Shown here piece by piece: positions 35,668 to 47,131 of a stretch of 64,000 bases of DNA. Position 1 is the first letter of the stretch. Every line of letters starts with the position of its first letter. The notes under the pieces were generated by a model. It saw nothing but the letters and a program-made list of their open reading frames with translations. It was not told where the DNA came from and made no database searches. The position numbers and the translations under genes are program-made. The stretch is from Pyrus communis (taxonomy: Eukaryota > Streptophyta > Magnoliopsida > Rosales > Rosaceae): positions 27,236,300 through 27,300,299 of the forward strand of contig NC_084808.1 in NCBI RefSeq assembly GCF_963583255.1, written 5' to 3'.

Positions 35668-37184
35668 TAATTAAGCTTATCTTTGTCACATATTGTATGT
35701 TGGTTTCCAATTATTGGCCATTTAATCAACTAATTTGTACTTATATATATCCCTTCAATCTTTTTATCTTCAAGCATCCATATCAAAGATTCCCATATAT
35801 TTTTTTCGTCACCAGCAACGTGTAAAATTGATCTTTCTATCTTTGTAAAGTTAATTTGACGTGGAACTTGTTGCAAATGTGTTGACAGGGTATGAGGTGG
35901 CGTAGTGATCTTCGGTCACCACAACCAACTGAAAAATGCCCTAATGGCTCAGAAACTGCCGACAAATATATAAACATCACTATACATATCACAAAAACTT
36001 TTCTTCATTTTATATTTAGGTTACCAAAAGTTTTGGAAAGAGCAGGCCCCCATCTCAAGGTTATGAAATATTGCAAGTCTTTTTTTATGACTTACGTAGA
36101 GAGTTTTAGCTTCTTTGTTGATTTTTATGGATCGCTAATCAAGAAGGATTGTCATCAACAGCTGGACTCAAACATTAACCTTGGTCTAGCGAAAATCCTT
36201 GTTGGCAAAAAAAGAGAGATGCAACACAAGAACTTCTCAGAATGTCACTCGTACTTATTCGATTTATAATTATACAAGAAAAAGATAAATACATACTTTC
36301 ATTTAACTTTTGATATCAATGTCACTTAAGCACTAACTAGATTGGGATATCATGACACGTGAACTGAGGTTCCTCGTCACTACCTCCACTATATATTTGT
36401 TACTTCGGATTAATCAAATAGTAGTCTGGCTAATGTACGATAAGGGTGTGACACATGGTCGACGGAAAAGTGTTTATTCTTTACCTCAGCTATAATTACT
36501 TTATTAATAAAAAGGTGAGAAAAGTAAAGCACCTGAACAATGTCTTAATTGGATTAATTAAATGTTCTAAATGTGAAAAGGATAGGCATGGTGATCAAGG
36601 CTGCTACCGCCTAAGAGATAAACCATGTAATTTTATATGCAAATGGTGATTAGGGAAGGACTATTGAGAGAGCTAGAAACTTCAAAACCAATTAGGGAAT
36701 ACTTTGTGATGATGATTAAAGATAACAAGAGAGATTAAGTAGAGTAAGCAGAGAGCTTGGTGGGAGCAAGCAAGTGATTATTCCGATAAGATAATATAAA
36801 TATCTATGGCCTTAATGATCTAATTAGCCTGAGGCCCCGAAAGATCAAAAATGGCACAGAAAAGTGAAGACATGTGACGCACGCTTTTAACTTTTTTTGT
36901 GTCGGCTTTGGATATATATGCTGCATATGTTTAATGTTTGGATTTGATAGGAAATGACGTACAAACACACTAATGTGGCAATCTAATGAGTGGTGACCTA
37001 ATCGCTTAGCAAATTAGTCACCTGTTAACCATTAATAATTAGTTGGATTCAGCATTTTTTGTAATCAACACGAATCAAACACGAAAAGAAATAACGTTGT
37101 ATAGAGAAATGTATTAGTTGTACAATCAGAACTCAATAAGTTTATTGGAGAGGATGCACCTCAAACACATCAAATAATTGTGGG

Positions 37185-37541
37185 TTTTTAGCTAAAATTG
37201 TTCACGAGATTGATGTGATTCCTCAATTTAGTTTTTGAGATTAAAAATTAATAGAACCAGTTATTGAGTTTGTTCACCATCAATCATCTTAGTACTTAAT
37301 TGAAGAAAAATCTTCATTAAATAAGAATAAAATGATAAAAATACCCTTAAGGGCAAATCGTTTTGGCATATTGTTCATTAAATCGAGGGTATTTTGGTTA
37401 TTTTGGTCCTTGTTTAACAAAAATAATTTCCGAAATAACCAAAATGATTGACGGTGGGCAAATTCAGTGACCACTTCTACTGATTTTAAATCTTAATAAC
37501 CAAGTAAGAAGTTATGTTAATCTCATAAATCATTTTAACTA
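37185..37541. mobile_element. Palindromic ~360-bp element, family C, copy 2
   Basis: It has the same order of segments as 19085-19450 and 45934-46298: outer arm TTTTTAGCTAAAATTG, inner CATCAATCATCTTAG, centre GAGGGTATTTTGGTTA, and inverse arms. It is the most diverged of the three copies. Confidence 0.75.
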
Positions 37542-38762
37542 AATTGATGCTCGTACTCTTGGTTTCCCACTTGGAATGAGTGGCAATAACATAACGGAAA
37601 GACAGGATATCCGTAGTACAACAACCGGAAAATAGATTTAAAGAAAAAAAGGGTTAATTACACGTAAATGGTAAATCCTCCTTATTATCCGAATTAAAAA
37701 TGTGGATGCAAATATGGAGAAAGTAGGACGCATGTTAACAATCAGAAAACCACAAGTCCATATTGGCGCAGTCCAAAAAAAGCCGACCCACCGTCTTCAG
37801 CGCTCCGGTTTTGGCAAGTTGCCCACGGGACCCCCAGAAGACCGTGGAATCCTCCGTACATTGAACCCTTAAAATACATTATATAATATCACAATTCACT
37901 TGAAATGAAATCCTCACCTCACATCACATCACCTCCTAACCCATTGTATTAGTCTAGCATTGGTGAAAATTAAACCCAAATCCTGAGGGCATGACTAATT
38001 ACGAAGAATAAATACGAAGGGAGCGATGATTATTCTTTTTCGTGTCAATGTATTATGCATTTATTAATAATTAAAGAATGAAAAATATGCTTCAGCGCGA
38101 TATACCGGATAATTAGATTTCACATACTTCTCTGATTTATTCTCACACCGATTTATGATATTTTCGATTTTAATTAAGTTAATGTGACACGAAAAGAATA
38201 ATGTAGAGGGAGTGGGTCTAGTAAACAAGGCTAGGTGGCCACTTGGAGTAGATCTCCACTTGGAGGGAGAAATGTCAATGTTGGTTGGAAATAATGTGAG
38301 ATGCATACATTTATTCATACAATGTACAATTTTAAACAATTGATTTATAATTTTGTTTTGTATTTTTGGAGATCGAGATACCAAGGTTGAACCTAGGCAA
38401 TAAGACAAAACATCAAAGTAGGGGAAGGACGAATCAAATCAAGCCAGGTACGAGCTGGGTGGGGTTGTAGAGAGAGAGAAATGGGAATTTCTTGTTGGAT
38501 GACACTTTGCCCTTTGCCCCTTGCCCCTTTGTTTTGAGACTTCAATCCTCCAATGCCTATCCAGTTCTAATCTCTCTCTCTCTCTCTCATTGATTTAACT
38601 TTAGCCCCACAACCCATCCTACTTCCTACCGCTAGTGGAATGGAAGCCTTCTCTCAATGTTTATCTGCATTCTCATTTGATCAATAAAAGCAACACACCA
38701 AAAACCAAATCATAGACTTCACATTTATTTGCACGTTTTGATCAAGCATCCCATATTATTCA

Positions 38763-38943
38763 CAATTTAGATAAGATTCGCATTTTCATTTATAAAACAT
38801 ATTGTTTTGATCAATTGATTACATATAATCACATCGACTTATAAGTATTATTTGCAATTCATATAAGATTCGCATTCTCATTTATAAAACATATTGTCTT
38901 GATCAACTGATTACATACAACCACATCAACCAATAAGTATTTG
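38763..38943. repeat. Diverged tandem duplication, ~92-bp unit
   Basis: Unit 1 starts at 38763 and unit 2 at 38855. Both contain ATAAGATTCGCATT, CATTTATAAAACATATTG and a form of GATCAA(T/C)TGATTACATA. Confidence 0.85.
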
Positions 38944-39282
38944 AATTACTCAAATGTAACCGACAATCATTCTGTCCTAACTAATTAATTTAACTCATAT
39001 CGACATTTTCTGTGGATAATAGATTGAAAAGAAATGATACAATTTTGCATTTATTTATATAATAAATTGAGGTGATGGTAATAGAGGAGAGGCCATACTA
39101 GAGGGGTGGGAGAAGCATGCAGGAGAAATGATTTTCAGGGGGGGATGAACTTAAACCGAGACAAGGTCCACACTCATGTGAACCCCACCAACTTGTTTCA
39201 TTGGGACCCACCTCACATACACACCCCACATCCCACACATACTATCACCCTGCCTAGCTATCTTGTATCCCCAAGGGAGAAA

Positions 39283-39476
39283 GGAAATGAATTCGGATCT
39301 CTTCCTCCTAATTCATCAAGTTTGGAGATTTAAGTCGTTTAAATTTGATCAAACGGTTAAAGTTATTATAACTTTTAAAGTGAACCCCTGTTTGTAGCCG
39401 TTGGATCAAATTTTAACGGTCCGGATATTCGAACTTGATGAACTAGAAGGAAAGGATTAAGAGATGATCCATTTCC
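39283..39476. mobile_element. Palindromic MITE, family B, copy 3, upstream of RAV
   Basis: The ends GGAAATGAATTCGGATC and the inverse of GATCCATTTCC enclose an AAATTTGATCAAACGG centre with TTATTATAACTTTTAAA. The 9-bp flanks AGGGAGAAA and AGAAAGAAA differ at two positions. It lies about 700 bp before the RAV start codon. Confidence 0.75.
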
Positions 39477-40016
39477 AGAAAGAAAGAGGAAGATATATAT
39501 TATATTAAAGAAAATAAAGTCACACTTAGCAATTGCATACAAATAATATCTAGGCATATTCTCTTCTAATGGTTTTGTTTGATGGAAGAAGCTGTTGATG
39601 CCCATTGGAAATCATGGTTTGTTTTTTACAGGTTTTGTTTGATGAAATTCGTCTTTTGATTTTATTTTGCCGTTTTATTATCGTGATTATATAGAACTTT
39701 TATATTACCGTTTTAGACATAAATAAACATAAGTGTGCATGTAAAAAAATTAAGTACCCGAAAATCAATTTCCAGTGTTTGGCACTCTTTCAATATTTTT
39801 CTCCTTGTTATTCCCTATTTGCCAATAGTTTTCCCCGTTCTGTATATTTTTCTCAATCTCTCGCTCACACAGAATGAACCTTCCCAGCTCTTTACCATCC
39901 CAATCCTTTGGGTTGACCCACCACAACCACATCGCGATATCTCCATATATTTCCACACTAATAATAATATTAAAACCATATACAACATACTAACAAGTAA
40001 ATCCCAAATTAAACCA

Positions 40017-40031
40017 CCCCCCCCCCCCCCC
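40017..40031. repeat. C15 homopolymer in the RAV promoter
   Basis: Fifteen C residues lie just before the TATA box. Such runs often vary between alleles and are prone to sequencing error. Confidence 0.8.
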
Positions 40032-40036
40032 TCTCC

Positions 40037-40044
40037 TATATATA
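40037..40044 (+). promoter_or_regulatory. Candidate TATA box of the RAV gene
   Basis: TATATATA about 145 bp before the start codon, followed by a CT-rich leader that includes a (CT)n repeat at 40112-40139. Confidence 0.6.
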
Positions 40045-40181
40045 TCCATCCTTCAAACAATACCATTTCATCCCCCCTCCTTCTCTCTCTCAAAAGCACC
40101 TTCTTACCTCACCTCTCTCTCTCTCTCTCTCTCTCTCTCCTCCTTCCAACATACAACATACATAATCAACAAACAAGAAAA

Positions 40182-41402
40182 ATGGACGGAATAAGCAGCA
40201 CAGAAGAGAGTACAAGCAGCGACTCCATATCCATTTCCCCACTCCATCATATTGTTACACGTGTGGACCCACTTGCCAAGTCAGCCCCCCAAGTGGCCAG
40301 CCTCTGCCGCGTCGGCAGCGGTGCCAGCAGCGTGATTCTCGACCCCGAGCTCAGCAGCGGCGGCGGCACTGGCGGCGTCGAGGCCGAGTCCCGGAAGCTC
40401 CCTTCCTCCAAGTACAAAGGCGTGGTCCCGCAGCCCAACGGACGCTGGGGTGCCCAGATTTACGAGAAGCACCAGCGCGTCTGGCTGGGTACCTTCAACG
40501 AAGAGGACGAGGCCGCCAGGGCCTACGACGTTGCTGCACAGCGCTTCCGTGGCCGCGACGCCGTCACCAACTTTAAGCCCCCATCCGCCGAACCCATTTC
40601 CTCCTCCGACGAAGAAAACGACGACGTCGAGGCCGCGTTTCTGAGCTCCCACTCTAAGTCCGAAATCGTCGACATGCTGCGAAAGCACACTTACAATGAC
40701 GAGCTGGAACAGAGCAAGCGCAACAACTGCGCTTACGGGAAGCGGTCCCGGACCAATGGACCACTGGGCCTATTCGGTACGGACAACAGTCGAGTCCCGA
40801 AAGCGCGTGAGCAGCTTTTCGAAAAAGCCGTGACCCCGAGCGATGTCGGGAAACTGAACCGCCTCGTGATCCCGAAACAGCACGCGGAAAAGCACTTTCC
40901 TTTGCAAAGCGGAAGCGCTGCAACCGTAACGGTAAGCGCTTCTTCCGCTTGCAAAGGAGTGCTTTTGAATTTTGAGGATGTCGGGGGCAAAGTTTGGAGG
41001 TTTCGGTACTCTTACTGGAACAGCAGTCAAAGCTACGTGTTGACCAAAGGGTGGAGCCGGTTCGTGAAGGAGAAGAATCTGATGGCCGGGGACATTGTGA
41101 GCTTTCAGAGGTCGACCGGACCGGACAAGCAGCTGTACATTGATTGGAAGGCCAGGATGAGTGTGAATAATAACAACAATAACGGGTCAAGCCCGGTTCA
41201 GGTTGGTCCGATTCCGATGGTTCGGCTATTTGGGGTCAACATCTTCAAAATACCTGGGAGCAGCGGGGCCGGGTCAGTGGATGCTGCTGCAGCTGCTGCT
41301 ATCGGCGGAGGTTGCAATAATAATATTGGGAAGAGAATGAGAGAGATGGAGTTACTGGAATTAGAGTTTGGCAAGAAGCCAAGGATCATTGGAGCTTTGT
41401 AG
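40182..41402 (+). CDS. RAV1: RAV-family AP2/B3 transcriptional repressor (RAV1/TEMPRANILLO type), 406 aa
   Basis: RAV proteins bind two-part sites (CAACA through AP2, CACCTG through B3) and mostly repress; TEM members delay flowering. The gene is intronless. An AP2 domain (about 77-132; [46 protein letters not shown]) is followed by [16 protein letters not shown]. The B3 domain spans about 211-325 ([40 protein letters not shown]). RLFGVNI at 348-354 is the B3 repression motif (BRD, R/KLFGV). The frame is open for 149 more codons upstream to 39735, but those residues are low-complexity translated leader and the ATG at 40182 begins the family-like N terminus. Whether it is closer to RAV1 or TEM1 cannot be decided by eye. 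Confidence 0.94.
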   Translation: MDGISSTEESTSSDSISISPLHHIVTRVDPLAKSAPQVASLCRVGSGASSVILDPELSSGGGTGGVEAESRKLPSSKYKGVVPQPNGRWGAQIYEKHQRVWLGTFNEEDEAARAYDVAAQRFRGRDAVTNFKPPSAEPISSSDEENDDVEAAFLSSHSKSEIVDMLRKHTYNDELEQSKRNNCAYGKRSRTNGPLGLFGTDNSRVPKAREQLFEKAVTPSDVGKLNRLVIPKQHAEKHFPLQSGSAATVTVSASSACKGVLLNFEDVGGKVWRFRYSYWNSSQSYVLTKGWSRFVKEKNLMAGDIVSFQRSTGPDKQLYIDWKARMSVNNNNNNGSSPVQVGPIPMVRLFGVNIFKIPGSSGAGSVDAAAAAAIGGGCNNNIGKRMREMELLELEFGKKPRIIGAL

Positions 41403-41870
41403 CATTTTCTAATTTTTATTTGTTTTTCTCTAGCATTTTGTGAAGTTGCAAGAAACGTGATATGTAAATTAGATGACCCAAAAAAAAAAAAAAAAAAAAA
41501 AAAGGGCTGAGCTGAAGAAAGCAAAGCTTTTGAAATTAGGTGCAACAAATTAATTTGATAAAAGAAAAATTCAAGTTGAATTTTCAAAGGATAAGTCAAT
41601 TTTTGTTGTTTCTGTTGCTAGCTAGCCAAGTGGACTGCTTTCCAAAAAAATCTCTCCCTCTAATGTTCGATTTGTTAAGGGAGGGTTAGGCATGGAAGTG
41701 GAAGGAACATTTTGTTGCTTCAGAAAGGCAATAAAGGGACTATTTGGCTTCAATTGGCCAATAAGAATCAACCATTGATTCATTGCTTCTTAGTTCTTAC
41801 TACACTTTTTTTGGCATCTCAGAGCATCTTCGAATAAAATGTCAAATCCTAAGTCATCAAAATCTTACAA
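41403..41870. other. RAV 3' UTR and flank
   Basis: AT-rich non-coding sequence with a poly-A run at about 41480-41502. Nothing else recognised. Confidence 0.5.
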
Positions 41871-42730
41871 TTTTTTGGCAACTTAGAGTTCTTATATTTT
41901 TCGTGCTAATTTTGACATATGCACCAATCATAAATCATAAAAATTTATTCTAATTGATTTCATTTTAAAAACGAATCAAACATATATTATTATAATTTTT
42001 TGGCATCTTAGAATTCTTATATTTTTCATGCTAATTCTGATACATGCACCAATCATAAATCATGAAAATTTATTCTAATTGATTTCATTTTAAAAATGAG
42101 TCAAACAAAATTATTATAATTTTTTGGCATCTTAGAATTCTTATATTTTTCGTACTAATTTTGACATATGCATCAATTATAAATCATGAAAAATTATTCT
42201 AATTGATTTCATTTTAAAAACGAATCAAACAAATATTATTATAATTTTTTTTGGCATCTTAGAATTCTTATATTTTTCGTGCTAATTCTGATATATGCAC
42301 CAATTATAAATCATGAAAATTTATTCTAACTGATTTCATTTTAAAAATGAGTCAAACAAAAATTATTATAATTTTTTGGCATCTTAGAATTCTTATGTTT
42401 TTCGTACTAATTTTGACATATGCATCAATTATAAATCATGAAAAATTATTCTAATTGATTTCATTATAAAAACGAATCAAACAAATATTATTATAATTTT
42501 TTTGGCATCTTAGAATTCTTATATTTTTCGTGCTAATTCTGATATATGCACCAATTATAAATCATGAAAATTTATTCTAACTGATTTCATTTTAAAAATG
42601 AGTCAAACAAAAATTATTATAATTTTTTGGCATCTTAGAATTCTTATGTTTTTCGTACTAATTTTGACATATGCATCAATTATAAATCATGAAAATATAT
42701 TCTAATTGATTACATTTTAAAAACGGGTCA
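41871..42730. repeat. Tandem array, seven ~125-bp units with alternating types
   Basis: Units begin with TTTTTTGGCA at 41871, 41996, 42120, 42247, 42372, 42498 and 42623. From unit 2 on, two types alternate: one has GCTAATTCTGATA, CACCAAT and AATGAGTCAAAC; the other has ACTAATTTTGACATATGC, ATCAAT and ACGAATCAAAC. Units 4+5 and 6+7 are near-identical 250-bp dimers, so the array last grew by dimer duplication. No coding frame. Confidence 0.93.
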
Positions 42731-43512
42731 AGAATATGAGTCAGAAGAAAAGAAAAATTGACATTGACTTGTCAATCATTCAATTAATGTTTAACATTTA
42801 TGTTTTGACATCTACAGTAAAAACGTTCTTAAACCATGTAGTATATGTACCTAATAATGATGGTTTTTAAAGTGAACAAGTGGAAATAAATAAAATGGGG
42901 ATAATTAGCAACACAGAGAGGATGAGAATTAGTTAAAAATTGATTATATTCAATGGATTTAAAGTTGAGACGTCACATTGGTTGAGAAACATATACTTTA
43001 TTCGATAAAAAAAATGTGTTTAAAAACGGTGTAATGGATGACAGAAATCCACGAAGGACCATGAAAGCAAGTAGTAATAGAAACACGTTGGCTACACCAG
43101 TATGGCTTATAGGTTGCCAGCTGTACTGAAGGAGATGTTTTGCTTTCTTGCTTTCAAGTTCACTCTCTTACGTAGAGATTTTTTAGTGCGTCAAAAATAT
43201 AGTTCGATATATTAAGTGTAAAATTTTCAACTAATTATCTTATGACATTTAGTGTATTAGACTATTTTTTCCAATGACGAAGTCAGAATTTTCAACTAAT
43301 GGAGGCATGATATTGACTAAAAACACTTTATTGGACTATTTTGTCGAGCACCTAGTAAGTATTTGGTAATTTCTATTGACATATGCCGAAAATTTATGTC
43401 AACATATATCGACAACTATTATATGTCGATGTTTCAAAGATATTTCCCTTCGAAATAATTATCCATTTTAATTCTTGGTTACTTCTTATAGTTCGGACAT
43501 ATTATAAATAAC

Positions 43513-43956
43513 AATACTTAGCTACTAAAAAATGAGTAGGAACTCTTATTCAAAACTCTTAGTGTTTTAATTACATAGCTTTATGCTTATAATCAGAACC
43601 ATTTATACTATGAATCACATTGTAAAGATTATCTTTGCAAAAAATAAATTAAAACTAAGGTCGTTTAGTCAATTTATTGTAGCAAATACATAGACAGTTC
43701 GTAATGTTTTTACTAATACCGTTCATTTGTTTTTAAACAGTTTGATAATTAAACGACTTTAATTTTAATTAATTTTTTGCAAATGTGATCTTAAATAACT
43801 TCAATTGTAATTAAATTTTTGCAAATATGATATTTATAGAGTGATTTATAATATAAACAGTTCTTATTATAAACATGAAGTTCTATAAATTGACAACGAA
43901 TAATTTTGAAAAATTTTAAGTAGAAGTTCATATTCATATTTGAGTAACCAAGTATT
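43513..43956. mobile_element. Palindromic ~440-bp element, family F
   Basis: The left end AATACTTAGCTACT and the inverse of GAGTAACCAAGTATT on the right enclose arms with a 'TTGTAAAGATTATCTTTGC' segment and 'ATTAAACGACTTTAATTTTA'. A left-part copy occurs at 21474-21705. No coding frame. Confidence 0.7.
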
Positions 43957-44868
43957 CTTCTATTATAAATTCTATTTCTGGTACTTTACTCGATCATTCA
44001 TCACTGCACGTGGAGATACTAATTAATCGCAAATTAATAACATGAAAGATAAACCCGAATATTGACAATGAACCACAATCTTAATAATTTCGTTTACAAA
44101 TCATACACACATAACATTGCGCTGCTAATTAAGAGGTAGGTTAGATCTCTTAATCAAATCCTGTAGGCAGTTCCACATGTGTTTCACTGTTTTGGTCGAG
44201 CAAGTGACCATTGAATAAGTTGTTGCAGTTATATATACTGATTAGTTGACATCTCCATAATCTGAACTCATTAACCAGGTACACCGTACGGCGTCACCAT
44301 CGACCATCCCCTCATCGGCAATAAGAAAATATTTAACGTAAAGAAATATCACATGCACACTTTGAAAGTTAATATTACTTCATAAATGGTCAATATATGC
44401 ATACTCATGAATATTGGGAGAAATTTATATAATTGAAGGGGACTATACTTATTATGTCTCAGTTTTAGGATGTGTTAATAAAATAACTTAAGTCTATGCA
44501 TTATAATTTAAGTAGAATAATAACGTCATGTAACCGTATTCTAGAAACACTAAAAAAACTACCCAAGAAATAATACTCTATATGCTATTATAGTATGATG
44601 CGTATCGGTCTTCAGAATCACATAAGATTATATTGACTTGTTATAATTAATATTTGACGAGTTCAAATGGCAAACCATTTTTATTTTATATAGTGACAAG
44701 AGGGAGTAGTGAAGATTAATTAATTGTACTTAAGAGGAAATATTGAAGATTAATTGTACTTAATTTATAAGCAATAACATTACTTCCCATCTTGCTTAGT
44801 TGCATGTTATGTCCTGCAGTTCGTCGTAACTTCCATGAAGATGTGGTTTATGTGAAGGAATTTACAAG

Positions 44869-45569
44869 CACTGGCGGAGGCACATGAGGACTAGAGTAGT
44901 CCTAGGCCTATCCTAACTTGAAAAAACAAGATTAGTATTATACCTATATCTATTGCATTGCAACCCTTCTCAACACTTCACACAAAAATCTAATCATTTA
45001 TCTATCTTTTCATCCAAATCTCATCCCAAAATTAAGTATAATATTTCATATGATCATTATCACAAACCAATGACATTAAATTAAAACCTATTATTCACTT
45101 TTAATTAAAAAAATTGTCTTTCACTCATGCACTGGCAGAGCTATTCCCCCTATTCTTCTTGAATTTCATATATTTAGCCATTCCAAATCCCAAACGTATT
45201 GAATAAAGAACAATAAGGTTTGTGACTTTCTATTATTCTCTATAAAATATTTGTTTCTATTCTATCCTACCTCTTCCTTGAGTTTTAGGGTTTGCAAAAT
45301 TTTTAGTAATTTTCTCTATTGAGTTTAATAATACTTCAAGTAGTATAGATGACATCATGCAATGGTTTCAAAACATGAAATTCGTCGAGAATAATTATAA
45401 TTACTATAAATAGATAAAATTATCTATGCATATGTTAATTTTGACTACTTAATTATTTGGATATATGTTATGATGTTTAGCATTAGTAAGTTTACAATCA
45501 CTATTGGTTTGGTTTTCTTCTATACTTGTGTGAGATCTCTCCTCATAAGAAATTCTGGCTCCGCCATTA
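44869..45569. mobile_element. hAT-like non-autonomous element, 701 bp
   Basis: The left end CACTGGCGGAGGCAC and the inverted right end TAATGGCGGAGCCAGAA resemble those of the element at 16955-18098. Flanks TTTACAAG and TATACAAT would be a degraded 8-bp duplication (six of eight match). The body is AT-rich and without a transposase frame. Confidence 0.65.
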
Positions 45570-45933
45570 TATACAATCCCGTGATTGATATATTAAACAA
45601 CTTTCAGATCATTTTTGTGTAGGAAATAATTAACGTTGTGGCCATCCATGGGTTTGACTACGTGCACTTGGCGTCGGTGGCACCCACAATCCAAAATCCA
45701 GATTTTTCTTCCGGCAAGTCGATCGTAAAGTTCTTGGTTTTTGGCTGTGTTTTTTCAACTTTCTCCTTCTGTCAATCAACCGTAATATTCCACTCGCCAT
45801 TGCCTGGCCCATCCTTCCGTATGAACGCGTTTACTTCAAATTTAGATTCCATTAGGGTTAGGGTGGGTGGGCATACTAGTACATAAATTGGTGAACCAGA
45901 TCGATCTGGACAAATAAAAATAAAAAAAAAAGC

Positions 45934-46298
45934 TTTTTAGCCCAAGTAGTCATTGAGATTTGCGTAATCTCACCACTTTGGTTCCTAAGATTTGAAATCA
46001 GTAGGAGTGGTTCATGAGTTTATCCATCATCAATCATTTTAGTCATTCCCTGAAAAATCTTTATTAAATAAAGATAAAATGACAAAAATACCTTCAATTT
46101 TTTTGTTAAATCATTTTGGCTCATTGTTTATTAAATTGAGGGTATTTTTGTCATTTTGATTCTTATTTCAGAAAATTTTTCACGGAAGGACCAACATGAT
46201 TAATGGTAGACAAACTCAGAGACCACTTATAATGATTTCAAATCTCAAGAACCAAAGTGAGGATTTATGCAAATCTCAGGAACCATTTTGGCTAAAAA
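45934..46298. mobile_element. Palindromic ~365-bp element, family C, copy 3
   Basis: The outer arms are TTTTTAGCCCAAGTAGTCAT and the inverse ending AACCATTTTGGCTAAAAA. Inner arms CATCAATCATTTTAG and ATGATTAATGG pair, and the centre GAGGGTATTTTTGTCATTT is shared with copies at 19085 and 37185. Confidence 0.8.
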
Positions 46299-46879
46299 AC
46301 CTAAAAAAAATGAAATTGGGTATAACAAAAAAATGTATGTTGAGTTGACTTTGAAAACCAAACATATTGACTCGATTTTTTCTTTTTGTTTTCTTTTATA
46401 AAAGTCCGCTCGGATTGGATTGTTTGTCTGCATATTTATTTACTTAGAATAAGAGAAATCATGAATCAAGAAAAGTAAAATAAGGATTAAGAATGAGATA
46501 GACTAACCATACAATTGATATGATTTCTAATTTTCATGTATCTAGGTTATGGATTTTTAGTCAGAATCCTGCACTTTTGTATTTCGTTTGTAATATCTCA
46601 ATAATCATAGTATGGTAAAAGTAAAAATTCTAAAAATCGAAATAATTCCAATTTTCGTTACAGGTAAATGAAAATGCCATTGTAGTTGTTACATTTAAGC
46701 ATCGAATTTTAGTTGGACTTCAATTTCGTGGAAGGCCCACAAGCAGTGTTTTGGGCATTGGCCAAAAATAAAAAGCCCAAAGTCCAAGCATTTTTTTCAT
46801 AACAACACCGAACACAACGACGTCGAATGGTCGAGGCCCAGTATATTGCAAAAAAACCTATTTTTTCATTCAAATTTTC

Positions 46880-47018
46880 ACATAAAAAATGATTTGAAAA
46901 TTTTGAATTTTAACAATAAGAACAATATAAATGATAAAATAAATAGTATCAAAATTAAATTTTTAATATAAAAATATAATTTTTCGTTAAAATAAATAAT
47001 ATCGAAAACTTTTTGTTC
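46880..47018. mobile_element. Palindromic MITE, family E, with perfect 9-bp target duplication
   Basis: CAAATTTTC occurs on both sides (46871-46879 and 47019-47027). The body contains ATTTGAAAATTTTGAATTTT and TTTTTCGTTAAAATAAATA as in the copy at 31937-32090. It ends 113 bp before the start codon of the methionine aminopeptidase, so in its core promoter or 5' leader. Confidence 0.85.
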
Positions 47019-47131
47019 CAAATTTTCAAACCAACCCAAAACGCCCCTTATTCTGTTGCGTTATCCACTCTCTCTCCCACTTCCCTCTTCCTCTCTGTGC
47101 TAGTAGCAAGAGCAAGAGTTACAGAGAGAAA

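Larger units (their letters stand above)
32100..39282. other. Long intergenic stretch, no gene recognised
   Basis: It contains a MITE (34548-34768), a GT repeat (35637-35667), the family C element (37185-37541), a tandem repeat (38763-38943), a CT repeat near 38570-38590 and possible older inverted-repeat elements (about 33570-33850). A 125-codon open frame at 35892-36269 and a 114-codon frame at 38064-38408 (minus) show no family signature and I leave them out. A stretch at 32560-33300 is less AT-rich but I could not match it to a known RNA or protein. Confidence 0.4.
42731..47131. other. Intergenic between RAV and the methionine aminopeptidase
   Basis: It contains the elements listed at 43513-43956, 44869-45569, 45934-46298 and 46880-47018. 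Near 43268 there is a CAATGACGAAGTCAG segment resembling a hAT left end without a matching right end. Open frames at 45630-45886 are on opposite strands of the same stretch and show no domain. No gene seen. Confidence 0.45.

Noticed and set aside
35892..36269. 125-codon plus frame as a gene
   Set aside because: It has no recognisable domain and sits in AT-rich sequence; I saw no supporting splice or promoter pattern.
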